DNA of 7,450 nucleotides, taken from contig JBDNFP010000500.1 in assembly GCA_041689775.1 (NCBI GenBank), positions 1 to 7,450 on the forward strand, in the 5' to 3' direction. Source of the stretch: JBDNFP01 sp041689775 (lineage in GTDB: Bacteria > Bacteroidota > Bacteroidia > Cytophagales > Spirosomataceae). A model generated the notes under the pieces. It was not told where the DNA came from. It ran no database searches and saw only the letters and a list, made by a program, of their open reading frames with translations. How positions within the stretch are numbered: the stretch's first letter is position 1; each line of letters starts with the position of its first letter. The position numbers were made by a program, and so were the translations under genes. This document shows, one piece after another, positions 1 through 7,155 of the stretch.

Positions 1-1
1 C

Positions 2-1450
2 AAGAGTGCTTCCGACGTGCTTACGGTGCTAATGAAGGCCACCCCGGCGGAGCATCCTACTGATCAGGCCGGTAAAACCTTTCATGATCTTTCGTTCGGT
101 GCACCCGAAACGGAGGCTGTGAAACAAAACACCCTGGATGAACAACGAGCGGTCTTGGTGAAGCAGTGGTGGCTAGGTCTAATGCTTGATCCGGCCCGCG
201 GTTTTTTTGAAAAGCTAAGCCTATTCTGGCAAAATCATTTTGTGATTGCTACCACCGATGTCAATGACGTCCGGTACGTATATACCTACCTAACTACCAT
301 CCGGCAGAACGCATTGGGTAGCTTCCGGAACTTTGTGGTGGAAGTCACCAAAGATCCGGCCATGCTGCGCTACCTCAATGGAAATGAGAATCTGGTGGGG
401 CGTCCCAACGAAAACTACGCCCGGGAGCTAATGGAATTGTTCGCCTTAGGCCGTGATAACTATACCGAAAATGATATTAAAGAAGCGGCCCGAGCACTGA
501 CCGGTTGGCAGGTACTTAATTATCGCAGCACCCGTACTGCCGAAATCGGCTCCCAATTTAATCTACAACGGCACGATAAGGAGGGAAAGATTTTTTCGGA
601 TAATTTTCAAAAATTTGAAATTAAAGGAAGAGATAATGGTACTGCTGGGGATGACGAGCTGCAAGAATTAGTGGATATGCTACTGCGTCATCCGGAGTCA
701 GCCCGCTTCATTGTCAGGAAGTTCTACCGGTGGTACTTTACGGCTGAGATCAGCGAGGAGGTAGAGAAGAATTTTATTGAGCCAATGGCCATAGAGTTCA
801 GAAAAACCTTTGAGATTGCTCCGTTACTCAAAAAAATGCTGACGAGTGACCACTTTTTTGATCCGGCCATTCAGGCGGCTCAGATTCGCTCACCACTTGA
901 TTTTGTGATGGGCACACTTCTGCTAGTAGGTAATGAGGTACCCAACGCTACCTTAGACCGACGCATATATGACCTACTGACCAATACCATTTTCAGAAGA
1001 GCGAGAGTACTGGAGATGGATGTATTGGACCAACCAACCGTATTTGGCTGGCGACCTTACTATGATGCGGGTTACTATAAAATATGGATCAACGGCACTA
1101 CGCTGGGCTTGCGGGGCGAGTTTGCGGAACAAGCTGTCAAGGGTGCCAATGCTCAGGGATTGCGCCCCGATGTAGTACGCTTAGTGAATACTCTAAGCGT
1201 ACCGGGAGATGCCTTGGAGTTAGTGAAAGGTCTGTGGGCCCTGTTGATGGCGGTGCCACCTAGCCAGGAACAACTCGACAACGTGATTGATGAGGTACTC
1301 CTGGAAGGAATACCCCGCTACGAATGGACCGAGATTTGGAATACCTACCGGGCTAATCAAAATGATAATACAGCCATAAATAATGTGCGGTTTCGGGTGG
1401 AGTCCGTCCTGGCTTATTTGATGCGCATGGCCGAATACCAGATAGGATAA
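2..1450 (+). CDS. DUF1800 family protein, 5'-truncated by the window edge
   Basis: The reading frame is open from base 2 to the TAA at 1448-1450, about 482 codons, so the gene begins upstream of the window. A GTG at 17 is only an internal valine. The family is recognised from its conserved blocks: QWWLGLMLDPARGFFEKL with FWQNHF (about nt 164-240), NENYARELMELFALG (nt 407-451) and the ENDIKEAARALTGW block (nt 467-508). The family is usually about 500-550 residues, so probably only the export signal and the first helices are missing. The C-terminus (LAYLMRMAEYQ) is the normal family end, with no T9SS sorting domain. The biochemical role of DUF1800 is unknown; members are typically exported and encoded beside DUF1501 genes, as here (30 bp gap, same strand, probable operon). 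The family call is secure; no function is inferred. Confidence 0.93.
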   Translation, partial: KSASDVLTVLMKATPAEHPTDQAGKTFHDLSFGAPETEAVKQNTLDEQRAVLVKQWWLGLMLDPARGFFEKLSLFWQNHFVIATTDVNDVRYVYTYLTTIRQNALGSFRNFVVEVTKDPAMLRYLNGNENLVGRPNENYARELMELFALGRDNYTENDIKEAARALTGWQVLNYRSTRTAEIGSQFNLQRHDKEGKIFSDNFQKFEIKGRDNGTAGDDELQELVDMLLRHPESARFIVRKFYRWYFTAEISEEVEKNFIEPMAIEFRKTFEIAPLLKKMLTSDHFFDPAIQAAQIRSPLDFVMGTLLLVGNEVPNATLDRRIYDLLTNTIFRRARVLEMDVLDQPTVFGWRPYYDAGYYKIWINGTTLGLRGEFAEQAVKGANAQGLRPDVVRLVNTLSVPGDALELVKGLWALLMAVPPSQEQLDNVIDEVLLEGIPRYEWTEIWNTYRANQNDNTAINNVRFRVESVLAYLMRMAEYQIG

Positions 1451-1480
1451 ACTCTTTACCCTTACTATTTACTAACGGAT

Positions 1481-3043
1481 ATGAATCGTCGTTCGTTTCT
1501 TGAAAAAAGCACCTTCGGTGCTATGTTACCCTGGGCGCTCAATGGATTGGGTGCTCGTGCGTTTGGCCATGATGCTTCGGCGTTCCTGAAAGCGCTTTCC
1601 ACTACTGCTGATGTAAACGACCGGGTTTTGGTGGTTATTCAACTCAACGGAGGTAACGATGGCCTGAACACCGTGATTCCGTTGGATCAAATGGGTAGAT
1701 ACAAGAGCCTCAGAACCAATGTGGCTATTCCGGAAGAGAAGGTACTTAAAATCAGGTACCGCGAGCAGGCGGGACTACACCCTTCCTTGACGGGCTTTCA
1801 AAACCTATATAACGATGGACGATTGTCTATTTTAGAAAACGTGGGTTACGCAAATCCTAGCTTTTCACACTTTCAGGCCAATGACATTTGGTTTAGGGGA
1901 GTAACCAAAGAGAAGGGGACTGATTCAGGTTGGCTGGGGCGCTACCTCGACTCCCGGTTTACCAATTACCCCAAGGACTACCCTAATACCCAAATGCCCG
2001 ACCCACTCGCCATTCAGATCAGCGCGGTAGCATCCACCGCTCTTTTAGGTCCCAATCAATCAGTTGCCCTGGCGATTCAGGACGTGGATACCTTCGCCCG
2101 ATTAATCGGGGAAAAGCCCATGGCCCAAATCAATCCTGCGTTGAACACCGTAGCCAAAGAGTACGTATCGTTTGTCCGGGAGCAGCAAACCATTTCGGTA
2201 GCCTATGCCGATCAGCTCAAATCGGCCGCCGGTAAAGGTACAAACCGTGTTACTTATCCGGCTGGAAACCGTCTGGCCGATCAGCTCAAAATAGTAGCGC
2301 GACTCATACAAGGGGGATTACAGACCAAGGTATACTACGTGACCCTTGGTGGATTTGACACCCACTCCAATCAGGTAAACGTAACGGATACCGCCACGGG
2401 AACCCACGCTAACCTCATGAAGCAACTCGGGGATGCCGTAAAAGTATTTTTGGATGATCTGAAAGCTTCCAAGATGGACGACCGGGTTGTAGGGATGACT
2501 TTCTCGGAGTTTGGCCGACGGGCGCTTGCCAACGGTAGCCGGGGAACCGATCACGGCTGGGCTTCCCCGCAGTTTGTATTTGGGCAGGGCATCCGGACCC
2601 AATGGATCGGGTCAACTCCTAACTTAACCAATCTGGTAAATAACAACGTAGCCATTGAATACGATTTTCGGCAAATGTACGCCAGCCTGCTCCGCGATTG
2701 GTTTGGTGTAGATGAAGCTACGGTACGTACCATTTTGCTCGGGAAAGACTATGAGGTACTACCCATTTTCCGGGAAACGATTACCTCCCTTGAATCAGAA
2801 TCAGTGGCTATGACAGTTTATCCCAATCCGGCTAGTGACCAAGCCGTGGTTCGATGGCCTTTGGGGGAAGAACTACGAGAAGTCAAGGTCATTGATCTTG
2901 CCGGTAGGCCGCTGAAGGTCCCGGTGCAGCTTCTTCATTCTGATCAGGCGGTATTGGATTTACGTAGACTCCCCGCTGCCAGTTATATTCTTCATCTGGA
3001 AACCAATCAGGCCCGGTATACAAAACAATTACTCGTTAGATAA
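1481..3043 (+). CDS. DUF1501 family exported protein with Tat-like signal and T9SS C-terminal sorting domain
   Basis: This 520-residue protein starts with a twin-arginine-like motif (NRRSFLEK, residues 2-9) and a mildly hydrophobic stretch to about residue 29. The DUF1501 core shows VIQLNGGNDGLNTVIP (52-67), GFDTHSNQ (291-298), SEFGRR (342-347) and GTDHGW (355-360). From memory, Pfam places DUF1501 in the alkaline phosphatase/sulfatase clan, and these Asp/Glu/His motifs would suit metal binding; that is inference. Residues from about 440 form a type A T9SS sorting domain, with VYPNP (446-450), a beta-rich segment and the terminal KQLLVR. This predicts outer-membrane translocation and possibly surface anchoring. 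The ATG at 1481 is the start because it directly precedes the signal; no Shine-Dalgarno is present. It probably shares a transcript with the upstream DUF1800 gene. Substrate and activity are unknown. Confidence 0.95.
   Translation: MNRRSFLEKSTFGAMLPWALNGLGARAFGHDASAFLKALSTTADVNDRVLVVIQLNGGNDGLNTVIPLDQMGRYKSLRTNVAIPEEKVLKIRYREQAGLHPSLTGFQNLYNDGRLSILENVGYANPSFSHFQANDIWFRGVTKEKGTDSGWLGRYLDSRFTNYPKDYPNTQMPDPLAIQISAVASTALLGPNQSVALAIQDVDTFARLIGEKPMAQINPALNTVAKEYVSFVREQQTISVAYADQLKSAAGKGTNRVTYPAGNRLADQLKIVARLIQGGLQTKVYYVTLGGFDTHSNQVNVTDTATGTHANLMKQLGDAVKVFLDDLKASKMDDRVVGMTFSEFGRRALANGSRGTDHGWASPQFVFGQGIRTQWIGSTPNLTNLVNNNVAIEYDFRQMYASLLRDWFGVDEATVRTILLGKDYEVLPIFRETITSLESESVAMTVYPNPASDQAVVRWPLGEELREVKVIDLAGRPLKVPVQLLHSDQAVLDLRRLPAASYILHLETNQARYTKQLLVR
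2207..2290 (+). repeat. 15-bp direct repeat inside the DUF1501 gene
   Basis: GCCGATCAGCTCAAA occurs at 2207-2221 and again, identically, at 2276-2290, exactly 69 bp (23 codons) apart. Both copies are read in the same frame and encode ADQLK (residues 243-247 and 266-270). It may be a micro-duplication or convergence in a helical segment. No mobile element is associated with it. Confidence 0.6.
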
Positions 3044-3048
3044 TCACC

Positions 3049-5355
3049 TTATTTTGTCAAGGAGGGAGGGGTACTGTCAATGGCAGTGCCCCATTCTTTA
3101 TTGGGGGCTTTCCCCATCACAAGAGTCAGCTTTCCCCCCGCTGTGATTTCGTCGTGGGTAAGGTAGGTACGTGTAAAGGTTTTGCCGTTGAGTTTGGCTG
3201 ACTGGATGTAGGGTGTATCTGCGTTGTTTCCTTTGCAAACAATCTGAAAAGTTTTGCCATTGGCTTGTTGCAGACTAACCTGATCGAATACCGGACTACC
3301 CAGCACATAGTAGGGGCTACCAGGACAAACCGGATAAAAACCTACCATGCTGAAAGCCAGCCAAGCCGACATTTGTCCGCCATCTTCGTTGCCACTCAAC
3401 CCGCCGGGGGTAGTAGCGTATTCTTGATAGATAATCTTTCGAACCTGATTCTGGGTTTTCCAATGCTGCCCGGCGTAGGCGTACAGGTACGAAATCTGAT
3501 GGCTAGGCTCGTTGCCGTGCCAATAGTATCCTTGTCCAAAAAGGGTATCCAATTTATTGACAAACGAAGCTTTTCCGCCCATACTTTTCATCAGACCTGC
3601 TACGTCCTGAGGGACAAAAAAAGTATACTGAGCCGGGGAGCCTTCGGTGATAAAGCTGGCCCTTTTGGCAAACGGGTCAAATCCTTCGATCCATTTACCG
3701 CTGGCGTATCGTCCACGAGCGTAGCCGGAAATGGGGTCGATAACATTTCGGTAGTTCAAGGCCCTTTTTTGGAGTAGAGCGGCATCCTCTTGATGCCCCA
3801 GGCTTATGGCTAGGGTAGATAAGCAATAATCATCGTAGGCGTATTCAAGCGTGCGGGAGACTTGTTCCTGCTTATGAAAGGCATCGAGCACCTTATCTTC
3901 TAGCGGTATGTAGCCGTATTTTAAATAGGAATCCAACGCCCGGCGGCCTTTTCCCGCTACGTAGCTCTCCCGGTCGGTGTTGGGTTTAAAGGCATTCTTA
4001 CGTAAGTAGGAGTACGCACTTTGGATATCAAAATTCTGTACTCCTTTGGCGTATGCGTCCGCCATGACACTTAGTACGTGATCCCCGATCATGGCGGCGG
4101 TATACTGATTCCAACAAGGAAAAATGGGCATCCAGCCCCCTTGTTCGGCCTTTTTGGTGAGCGATTGCATCATATCGGCAGTTTTGCTTGGTTCCAGTAG
4201 TATGTGCAGGGGCATGGCACCCCGGAAGGTATCCCACAAACTAAAATCACAATAATAATCAAAGCCATCCGCCTTTTGGATGGGAATACCTCCGGCAAAA
4301 GAGGGGTAGCTACCATCCACATCCGAGAATAAGCGGGGAGTGAGCTTAGTACGATACAGAGTACTATATAGTAGAACTTTGTCTTGTTGTGTTCCTTTTA
4401 CCTTTACCTTACCTAGTGCAGTATTCCACACGGCTTCATTAGATTTTTGAATTGCTTCGAACGTTTTACTTTCGGTTTCAGCTTTCAGGTTTTGGCGGGC
4501 AGCTTCAATGCTGGTAAACGAAGTACCTACGCGAGCCGTGACTGTAATTTTACCGGTTCCGAAACTCGCAAAGGCACCGGTACTTTGATTGCGACTTTCG
4601 GCTTTACTTGCGGTAGAACCAGACTGTATGGTAGTTCCTTTCCAGGTACCGTGGTTTGTAAAAGGGACATCAAACTGAATAACAAAGTAGCCGCTGAATC
4701 CGGCGGATTGTCCTGAGCCCTGATAAATCCGGTGCACGGGATTATACCCAACAATCTCTCCCTTTTCCGGAAATATCTCCACGAATCCTTCTCCTTCATC
4801 GCTATTGGGCTCAACAACTATAAAATGCTCTTCCGCATTATCAAATCGAAAACGTAACATACCTGAGCGGGCGGTGGATGTCATCTCGGCTTTGATGGCG
4901 TAATCGTCCAGATATACCTGGTAGTAGGCCGGGGTCGATACTTCCCGGCTATGCTGATAAGCAGAAGCCCGCTGTTCCGCTGTTATTTTGAGCGTACCCG
5001 ATAATGGCATGATCGTGACCGATCCATAATCCTGCACGCAGGAGCCGTTGAGCCAATGTGTACCCCGAAATCCCTGAATCTTGGGATCATTGTAGTAGTA
5101 GGGGGCAATGCACTTTGTTTCGGTGGCTCGGGTTTGGGCTGTCCATTGGGTCATGGCGTAAGGGGTGCTTACGGCCGGTATAGTTTGTCCTTTCAATTCG
5201 CTTCCGGCTTCGCTGTGGCTACGGGCGCTTTCGGTGGTGGCCGGGGCCGTTCCAATCAAAGTGTTTACGAAGCTGATTGGCGTAGATTGGGCGTGTAGAA
5301 TAGTAGGTGCCCATGCTAGTGCTGATAGTAAAAGAAACGAAAGAAAGTATTTCAT
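3049..5355 (-). CDS. Glycoside hydrolase family 92 (exo-alpha-mannosidase), secreted
   Basis: A 768-residue protein when started at the ATG at 5355, which begins a clear Sec signal peptide (MKYFLSFLLLSALAWAPTILHA, probable cleavage after residue 22). The frame could open at 5427, but that adds 24 residues unlike a leader. GH92 hallmarks in order: VNTLIGT near the mature N-terminus, GQTIPAVSTPYAMTQW (about 56-71), FRGTHWLNGSC (96-106), DFSLWDTFRG (370-379), the ITEG block with the presumed catalytic-acid Glu (about 571), HGNEPSH (613-619) and GNEDGGQMSAW (655-665). Characterised members are calcium-dependent inverting exo-alpha-mannosidases acting on N-glycans or mannans; the linkage preference cannot be read here. 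Family members often have Trp after the catalytic EG (EGxxWQY), whereas this protein reads EGSPAQY. No lipobox Cys and no T9SS domain are present, so a periplasmic or Sec-released enzyme is likely. It stands alone, without SusC/SusD partners in view. Confidence 0.93.
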   Translation of the reverse strand: MKYFLSFLLLSALAWAPTILHAQSTPISFVNTLIGTAPATTESARSHSEAGSELKGQTIPAVSTPYAMTQWTAQTRATETKCIAPYYYNDPKIQGFRGTHWLNGSCVQDYGSVTIMPLSGTLKITAEQRASAYQHSREVSTPAYYQVYLDDYAIKAEMTSTARSGMLRFRFDNAEEHFIVVEPNSDEGEGFVEIFPEKGEIVGYNPVHRIYQGSGQSAGFSGYFVIQFDVPFTNHGTWKGTTIQSGSTASKAESRNQSTGAFASFGTGKITVTARVGTSFTSIEAARQNLKAETESKTFEAIQKSNEAVWNTALGKVKVKGTQQDKVLLYSTLYRTKLTPRLFSDVDGSYPSFAGGIPIQKADGFDYYCDFSLWDTFRGAMPLHILLEPSKTADMMQSLTKKAEQGGWMPIFPCWNQYTAAMIGDHVLSVMADAYAKGVQNFDIQSAYSYLRKNAFKPNTDRESYVAGKGRRALDSYLKYGYIPLEDKVLDAFHKQEQVSRTLEYAYDDYCLSTLAISLGHQEDAALLQKRALNYRNVIDPISGYARGRYASGKWIEGFDPFAKRASFITEGSPAQYTFFVPQDVAGLMKSMGGKASFVNKLDTLFGQGYYWHGNEPSHQISYLYAYAGQHWKTQNQVRKIIYQEYATTPGGLSGNEDGGQMSAWLAFSMVGFYPVCPGSPYYVLGSPVFDQVSLQQANGKTFQIVCKGNNADTPYIQSAKLNGKTFTRTYLTHDEITAGGKLTLVMGKAPNKEWGTAIDSTPPSLTK
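3068..3100 (+). terminator. Possible intrinsic terminator for the DUF1800/DUF1501 transcript
   Basis: A 9-bp stem with one G-U wobble, GGGGTACTG (3068-3076) against CAGTGCCCC (3084-3092), encloses a 7-nt loop and is followed by ATTCTTTA. It begins 25 bp after the DUF1501 stop codon. It lies wholly within the 3' coding end of the convergent GH92 gene. The U tract is imperfect, so this could also be a chance structure in GC-rich codons. Confidence 0.4.
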
Positions 5356-5461
5356 GAGGATCAAAATAGTTATGTATTCAAAAGCCGCTGGCTGAAAAAT
5401 AATGATTTGCTTATCTTGCAGCATCATCTTTGTTCATCGACGACTAATTAAGCTACTTGCC
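5356..5461. promoter_or_regulatory. Divergent intergenic region between GH92 and the MBL hydrolase
   Basis: These 106 bp should carry promoters for both divergent genes. Bacteroidota sigma-70-type promoters use TAnnTTTG at -7. On the + strand, CATCTTTG (5425-5432) matches five of the six fixed bases and lies 29 bp before the MBL ATG, with TTTG at 5406-5409 upstream, although that spacing is a little short. On the - strand, TATTTTTC (5401-5394) also matches five of six and lies 38 bp before the GH92 ATG, but has no clear -33 TTG. The region's role is near certain; the exact boxes are weak guesses. Confidence 0.45.
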
Positions 5462-6298
5462 ATGAATATACGCATCATCAATACCGGATTTTTTAAGTTA
5501 GACGGCGGAGCCATGTTTGGGGTAGTACCCAAACCTCTGTGGAGTAAGCAGAATCCGGCCGATGAAAGAAACCGATGTACCTGGGCGATGAGGTGCTTAT
5601 TGATTGAGGAGGGAAATCGCCTTGTACTGGTAGATACCGGAATGGGCAATAAACAGGATGCTAAGTTTTTTGGGCATTACGATCCCCACGGCGAGGATAC
5701 TTTGGTTGGTTCCATCCACAAAGCTGGTTTCAAACCAGAAGATATCACCGACGTATTACTCACCCATCTTCATTTTGACCACGTTGGAGGCGCGGTTATA
5801 AATAATTCAAATGGTCCGGCCTTAACGTTTCCTAATGCAACCTACTGGTCAGACTCAGATCATTGGCAGTGGGCCATGCATCCCAACTCCCGCGAGAAGG
5901 CGTCTTTCTTAAAGGAGAATCTTTTGCCAATTCATGAATCGGGTCAGCTACGCTATGTTGAGAAGGATTCATCCCCTTTTCCCAACCTGAATTTTATCCG
6001 GGTGAACGGCCATACTGAGCAAATGATGTTGCCTGTGATACGGTATAAAGATCAGACAATTATCTACGCCGCTGATTTGCTGCCTTCCTCGGCTCACGTA
6101 CCCATGCCGTGGGTCATGGCCTATGACGTGCGCCCCCTACTGACGATGGAAGAAAAAGAACAGGTACTACGCCGCGCGGTAGACGAAAAGTGCATTCTTC
6201 TTTTTGAGCATGATCCTGTTTATGAAGCCGCAATAGTTGAAAATACTGAAAAAGGAATCAGGATACGCGAGCGGGGGCCACTTTCTGGTTTTCTATAA
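5462..6298 (+). CDS. MBL-fold metallohydrolase (AHL lactonase/YtnP-like)
   Basis: A 278-residue cytoplasmic-looking protein of the metallo-beta-lactamase fold. The signature THLHFDH (101-107) supplies H102, H104, D106 and H107. The remaining metal ligands appear as H184 (NGHTEQM), D205 (YAADLLPS) and H250 (LFEHDP), so a complete dinuclear zinc site is expected. VDTGMG (58-63) is the usual strand-loop before it. The layout resembles the COG0491 hydrolases that include N-acyl-homoserine-lactone lactonases, but the fold also covers many other esterases, lactonases and thioesterases, so the substrate is open. The ATG at 5462 is preferred over an in-frame ATG at 5402 because the MNIRIINTGFF strand is the normal beginning and the longer form has an unlikely leader. 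No signal peptide is seen. The gene is divergent from GH92 and 80 bp upstream of a patatin gene, with no terminator between them. Confidence 0.9.
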   Translation: MNIRIINTGFFKLDGGAMFGVVPKPLWSKQNPADERNRCTWAMRCLLIEEGNRLVLVDTGMGNKQDAKFFGHYDPHGEDTLVGSIHKAGFKPEDITDVLLTHLHFDHVGGAVINNSNGPALTFPNATYWSDSDHWQWAMHPNSREKASFLKENLLPIHESGQLRYVEKDSSPFPNLNFIRVNGHTEQMMLPVIRYKDQTIIYAADLLPSSAHVPMPWVMAYDVRPLLTMEEKEQVLRRAVDEKCILLFEHDPVYEAAIVENTEKGIRIRERGPLSGFL

Positions 6299-6378
6299 AC
6301 TATCCCGGTAGAGCGCACGTTATAGCATCATATAGAGTTGGTTGTAGCTAGCCAGTTTCTTCACTAATTAGCTTATCT
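6299..6378 (+). other. 80-bp gap between MBL and patatin genes
   Basis: No terminator-like hairpin with a T tract and no convincing TAnnTTTG promoter element were found, which favours read-through from the MBL gene. The gap ends with ACTAATTAGCT (6363-6373), closely resembling ACTAATTAAGCT (5443-5454) just before the MBL start. No Shine-Dalgarno is present before the ATG at 6379. Confidence 0.5.
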
Positions 6379-7134
6379 ATGAAGATCGGACTTGTTTTAT
6401 CGGGAGGAGGAGCACGGGGAATTGCCCACTTGGGCGCAGTGAAAGCACTGGCCGAGCGTGGCATTAAGCCAGATATTATCAGTGGTACCAGCGCCGGAGC
6501 TATTGCGGGTGGTATGCTGGCCTATGGATACACGCCCGATGAGATTCTGGAAATTATCATAGAAACTAATTTTGTCCGGCATGTCCGGCCTACCTTTCGG
6601 GGTAACGGTATTCTTCGGATGGACGGTCTGCAAGAGGTATTTCAGAAACACATTCCGGAAAATACTTTTGAAGCGCTTAAAATTCCGCTTATTGTTGCCA
6701 CTACCGATGTATACGCCGGCGAGACGATTTATTTCCGAAAAGGGGAGCTGATTCGCCCTATATTGGCGTCCAGTTGTCTTCCGGGCCTGTTTGAGCCCAT
6801 CCACTTTCAAAATCGGTACCTGGTTGATGGTGGGGTAATGAATAACATGCCGGTTGAGCCACTAGTCGGAATCGTCGACTATATTATTGGTGTTCATTGC
6901 AACCCATTTCAACTAAAAGATCCTCCCAAAAGTACCCGGGAAGTACTGGCCCGTAGCCTTATTTTGGCGGTACATTCCAAAACCAAAGAGCGATTTAGTA
7001 AGTGCCAACTTCTAATCGAACCTCCCGAACTGGGGGATTATTCGGTCTACGACCTTCGCAAAGCCAGAGAACTTTTTGTACTGGGGTACAAGTACACCCG
7101 TAAACTTCTTCAAGATATCCCTGTACTAGTTTAG
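6379..7134 (+). CDS. Patatin-like phospholipase, RssA/YchK-like
   Basis: A 251-residue protein with all patatin landmarks. The oxyanion-hole loop is SGGGARG (8-14), followed by IAHLGAVKAL. The nucleophile elbow GTSAG (36-40) places Ser38 as the catalytic serine. DGG (150-152) places Asp150 as the dyad partner, followed by VMNNMPVEPL. The length is that of small bacterial single-domain patatins of the RssA/YchK type rather than the large T9SS-linked PlpD-like proteins. There is no signal peptide or transmembrane segment, so a cytoplasmic serine lipid acyl hydrolase is expected; the lipid substrate is unknown. It follows the MBL gene by 80 bp and is closed by a strong terminator 21 bp after its stop, so it is the last gene of its unit. 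Confidence 0.93.
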   Translation: MKIGLVLSGGGARGIAHLGAVKALAERGIKPDIISGTSAGAIAGGMLAYGYTPDEILEIIIETNFVRHVRPTFRGNGILRMDGLQEVFQKHIPENTFEALKIPLIVATTDVYAGETIYFRKGELIRPILASSCLPGLFEPIHFQNRYLVDGGVMNNMPVEPLVGIVDYIIGVHCNPFQLKDPPKSTREVLARSLILAVHSKTKERFSKCQLLIEPPELGDYSVYDLRKARELFVLGYKYTRKLLQDIPVLV

Positions 7135-7155
7135 TTTTTTTTATCGATCGCACCT

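Noticed and set aside
17..19. GTG as the start codon of the DUF1800 gene
   Set aside because: The frame is open to the window edge and the family's N-terminal portion is missing, so this is an internal codon of a truncated gene.
3061..3071. GGAGGGAGGGG as a Shine-Dalgarno sequence
   Set aside because: No plausible reading frame follows on the + strand; the bases encode the C-terminus of GH92 on the - strand.
3265..3777. 170-codon open frame on the + strand inside the GH92 gene
   Set aside because: It is fully antisense to a well-supported GH92 gene and its translation shows no recognisable domain; a shadow frame.
5356..5427. N-terminal extension of the GH92 protein from an ATG at 5427
   Set aside because: It would place 24 residues before a textbook signal peptide and overlap the divergent promoter region; the ATG at 5355 is better.
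5402..5461. N-terminal extension of the MBL protein from an ATG at 5402
   Set aside because: The extra 20 residues do not look like an MBL strand or an export signal, and the normal fold begins at MNIRII at 5462.
6300..6312. Small CTATCCCGGTAG palindrome as a terminator after the MBL gene
   Set aside because: The stem is only a few base pairs and no T tract follows.
6397..6810. 137-codon open frame on the - strand inside the patatin gene
   Set aside because: It overlaps conserved patatin motifs on the other strand and its translation resembles no family.
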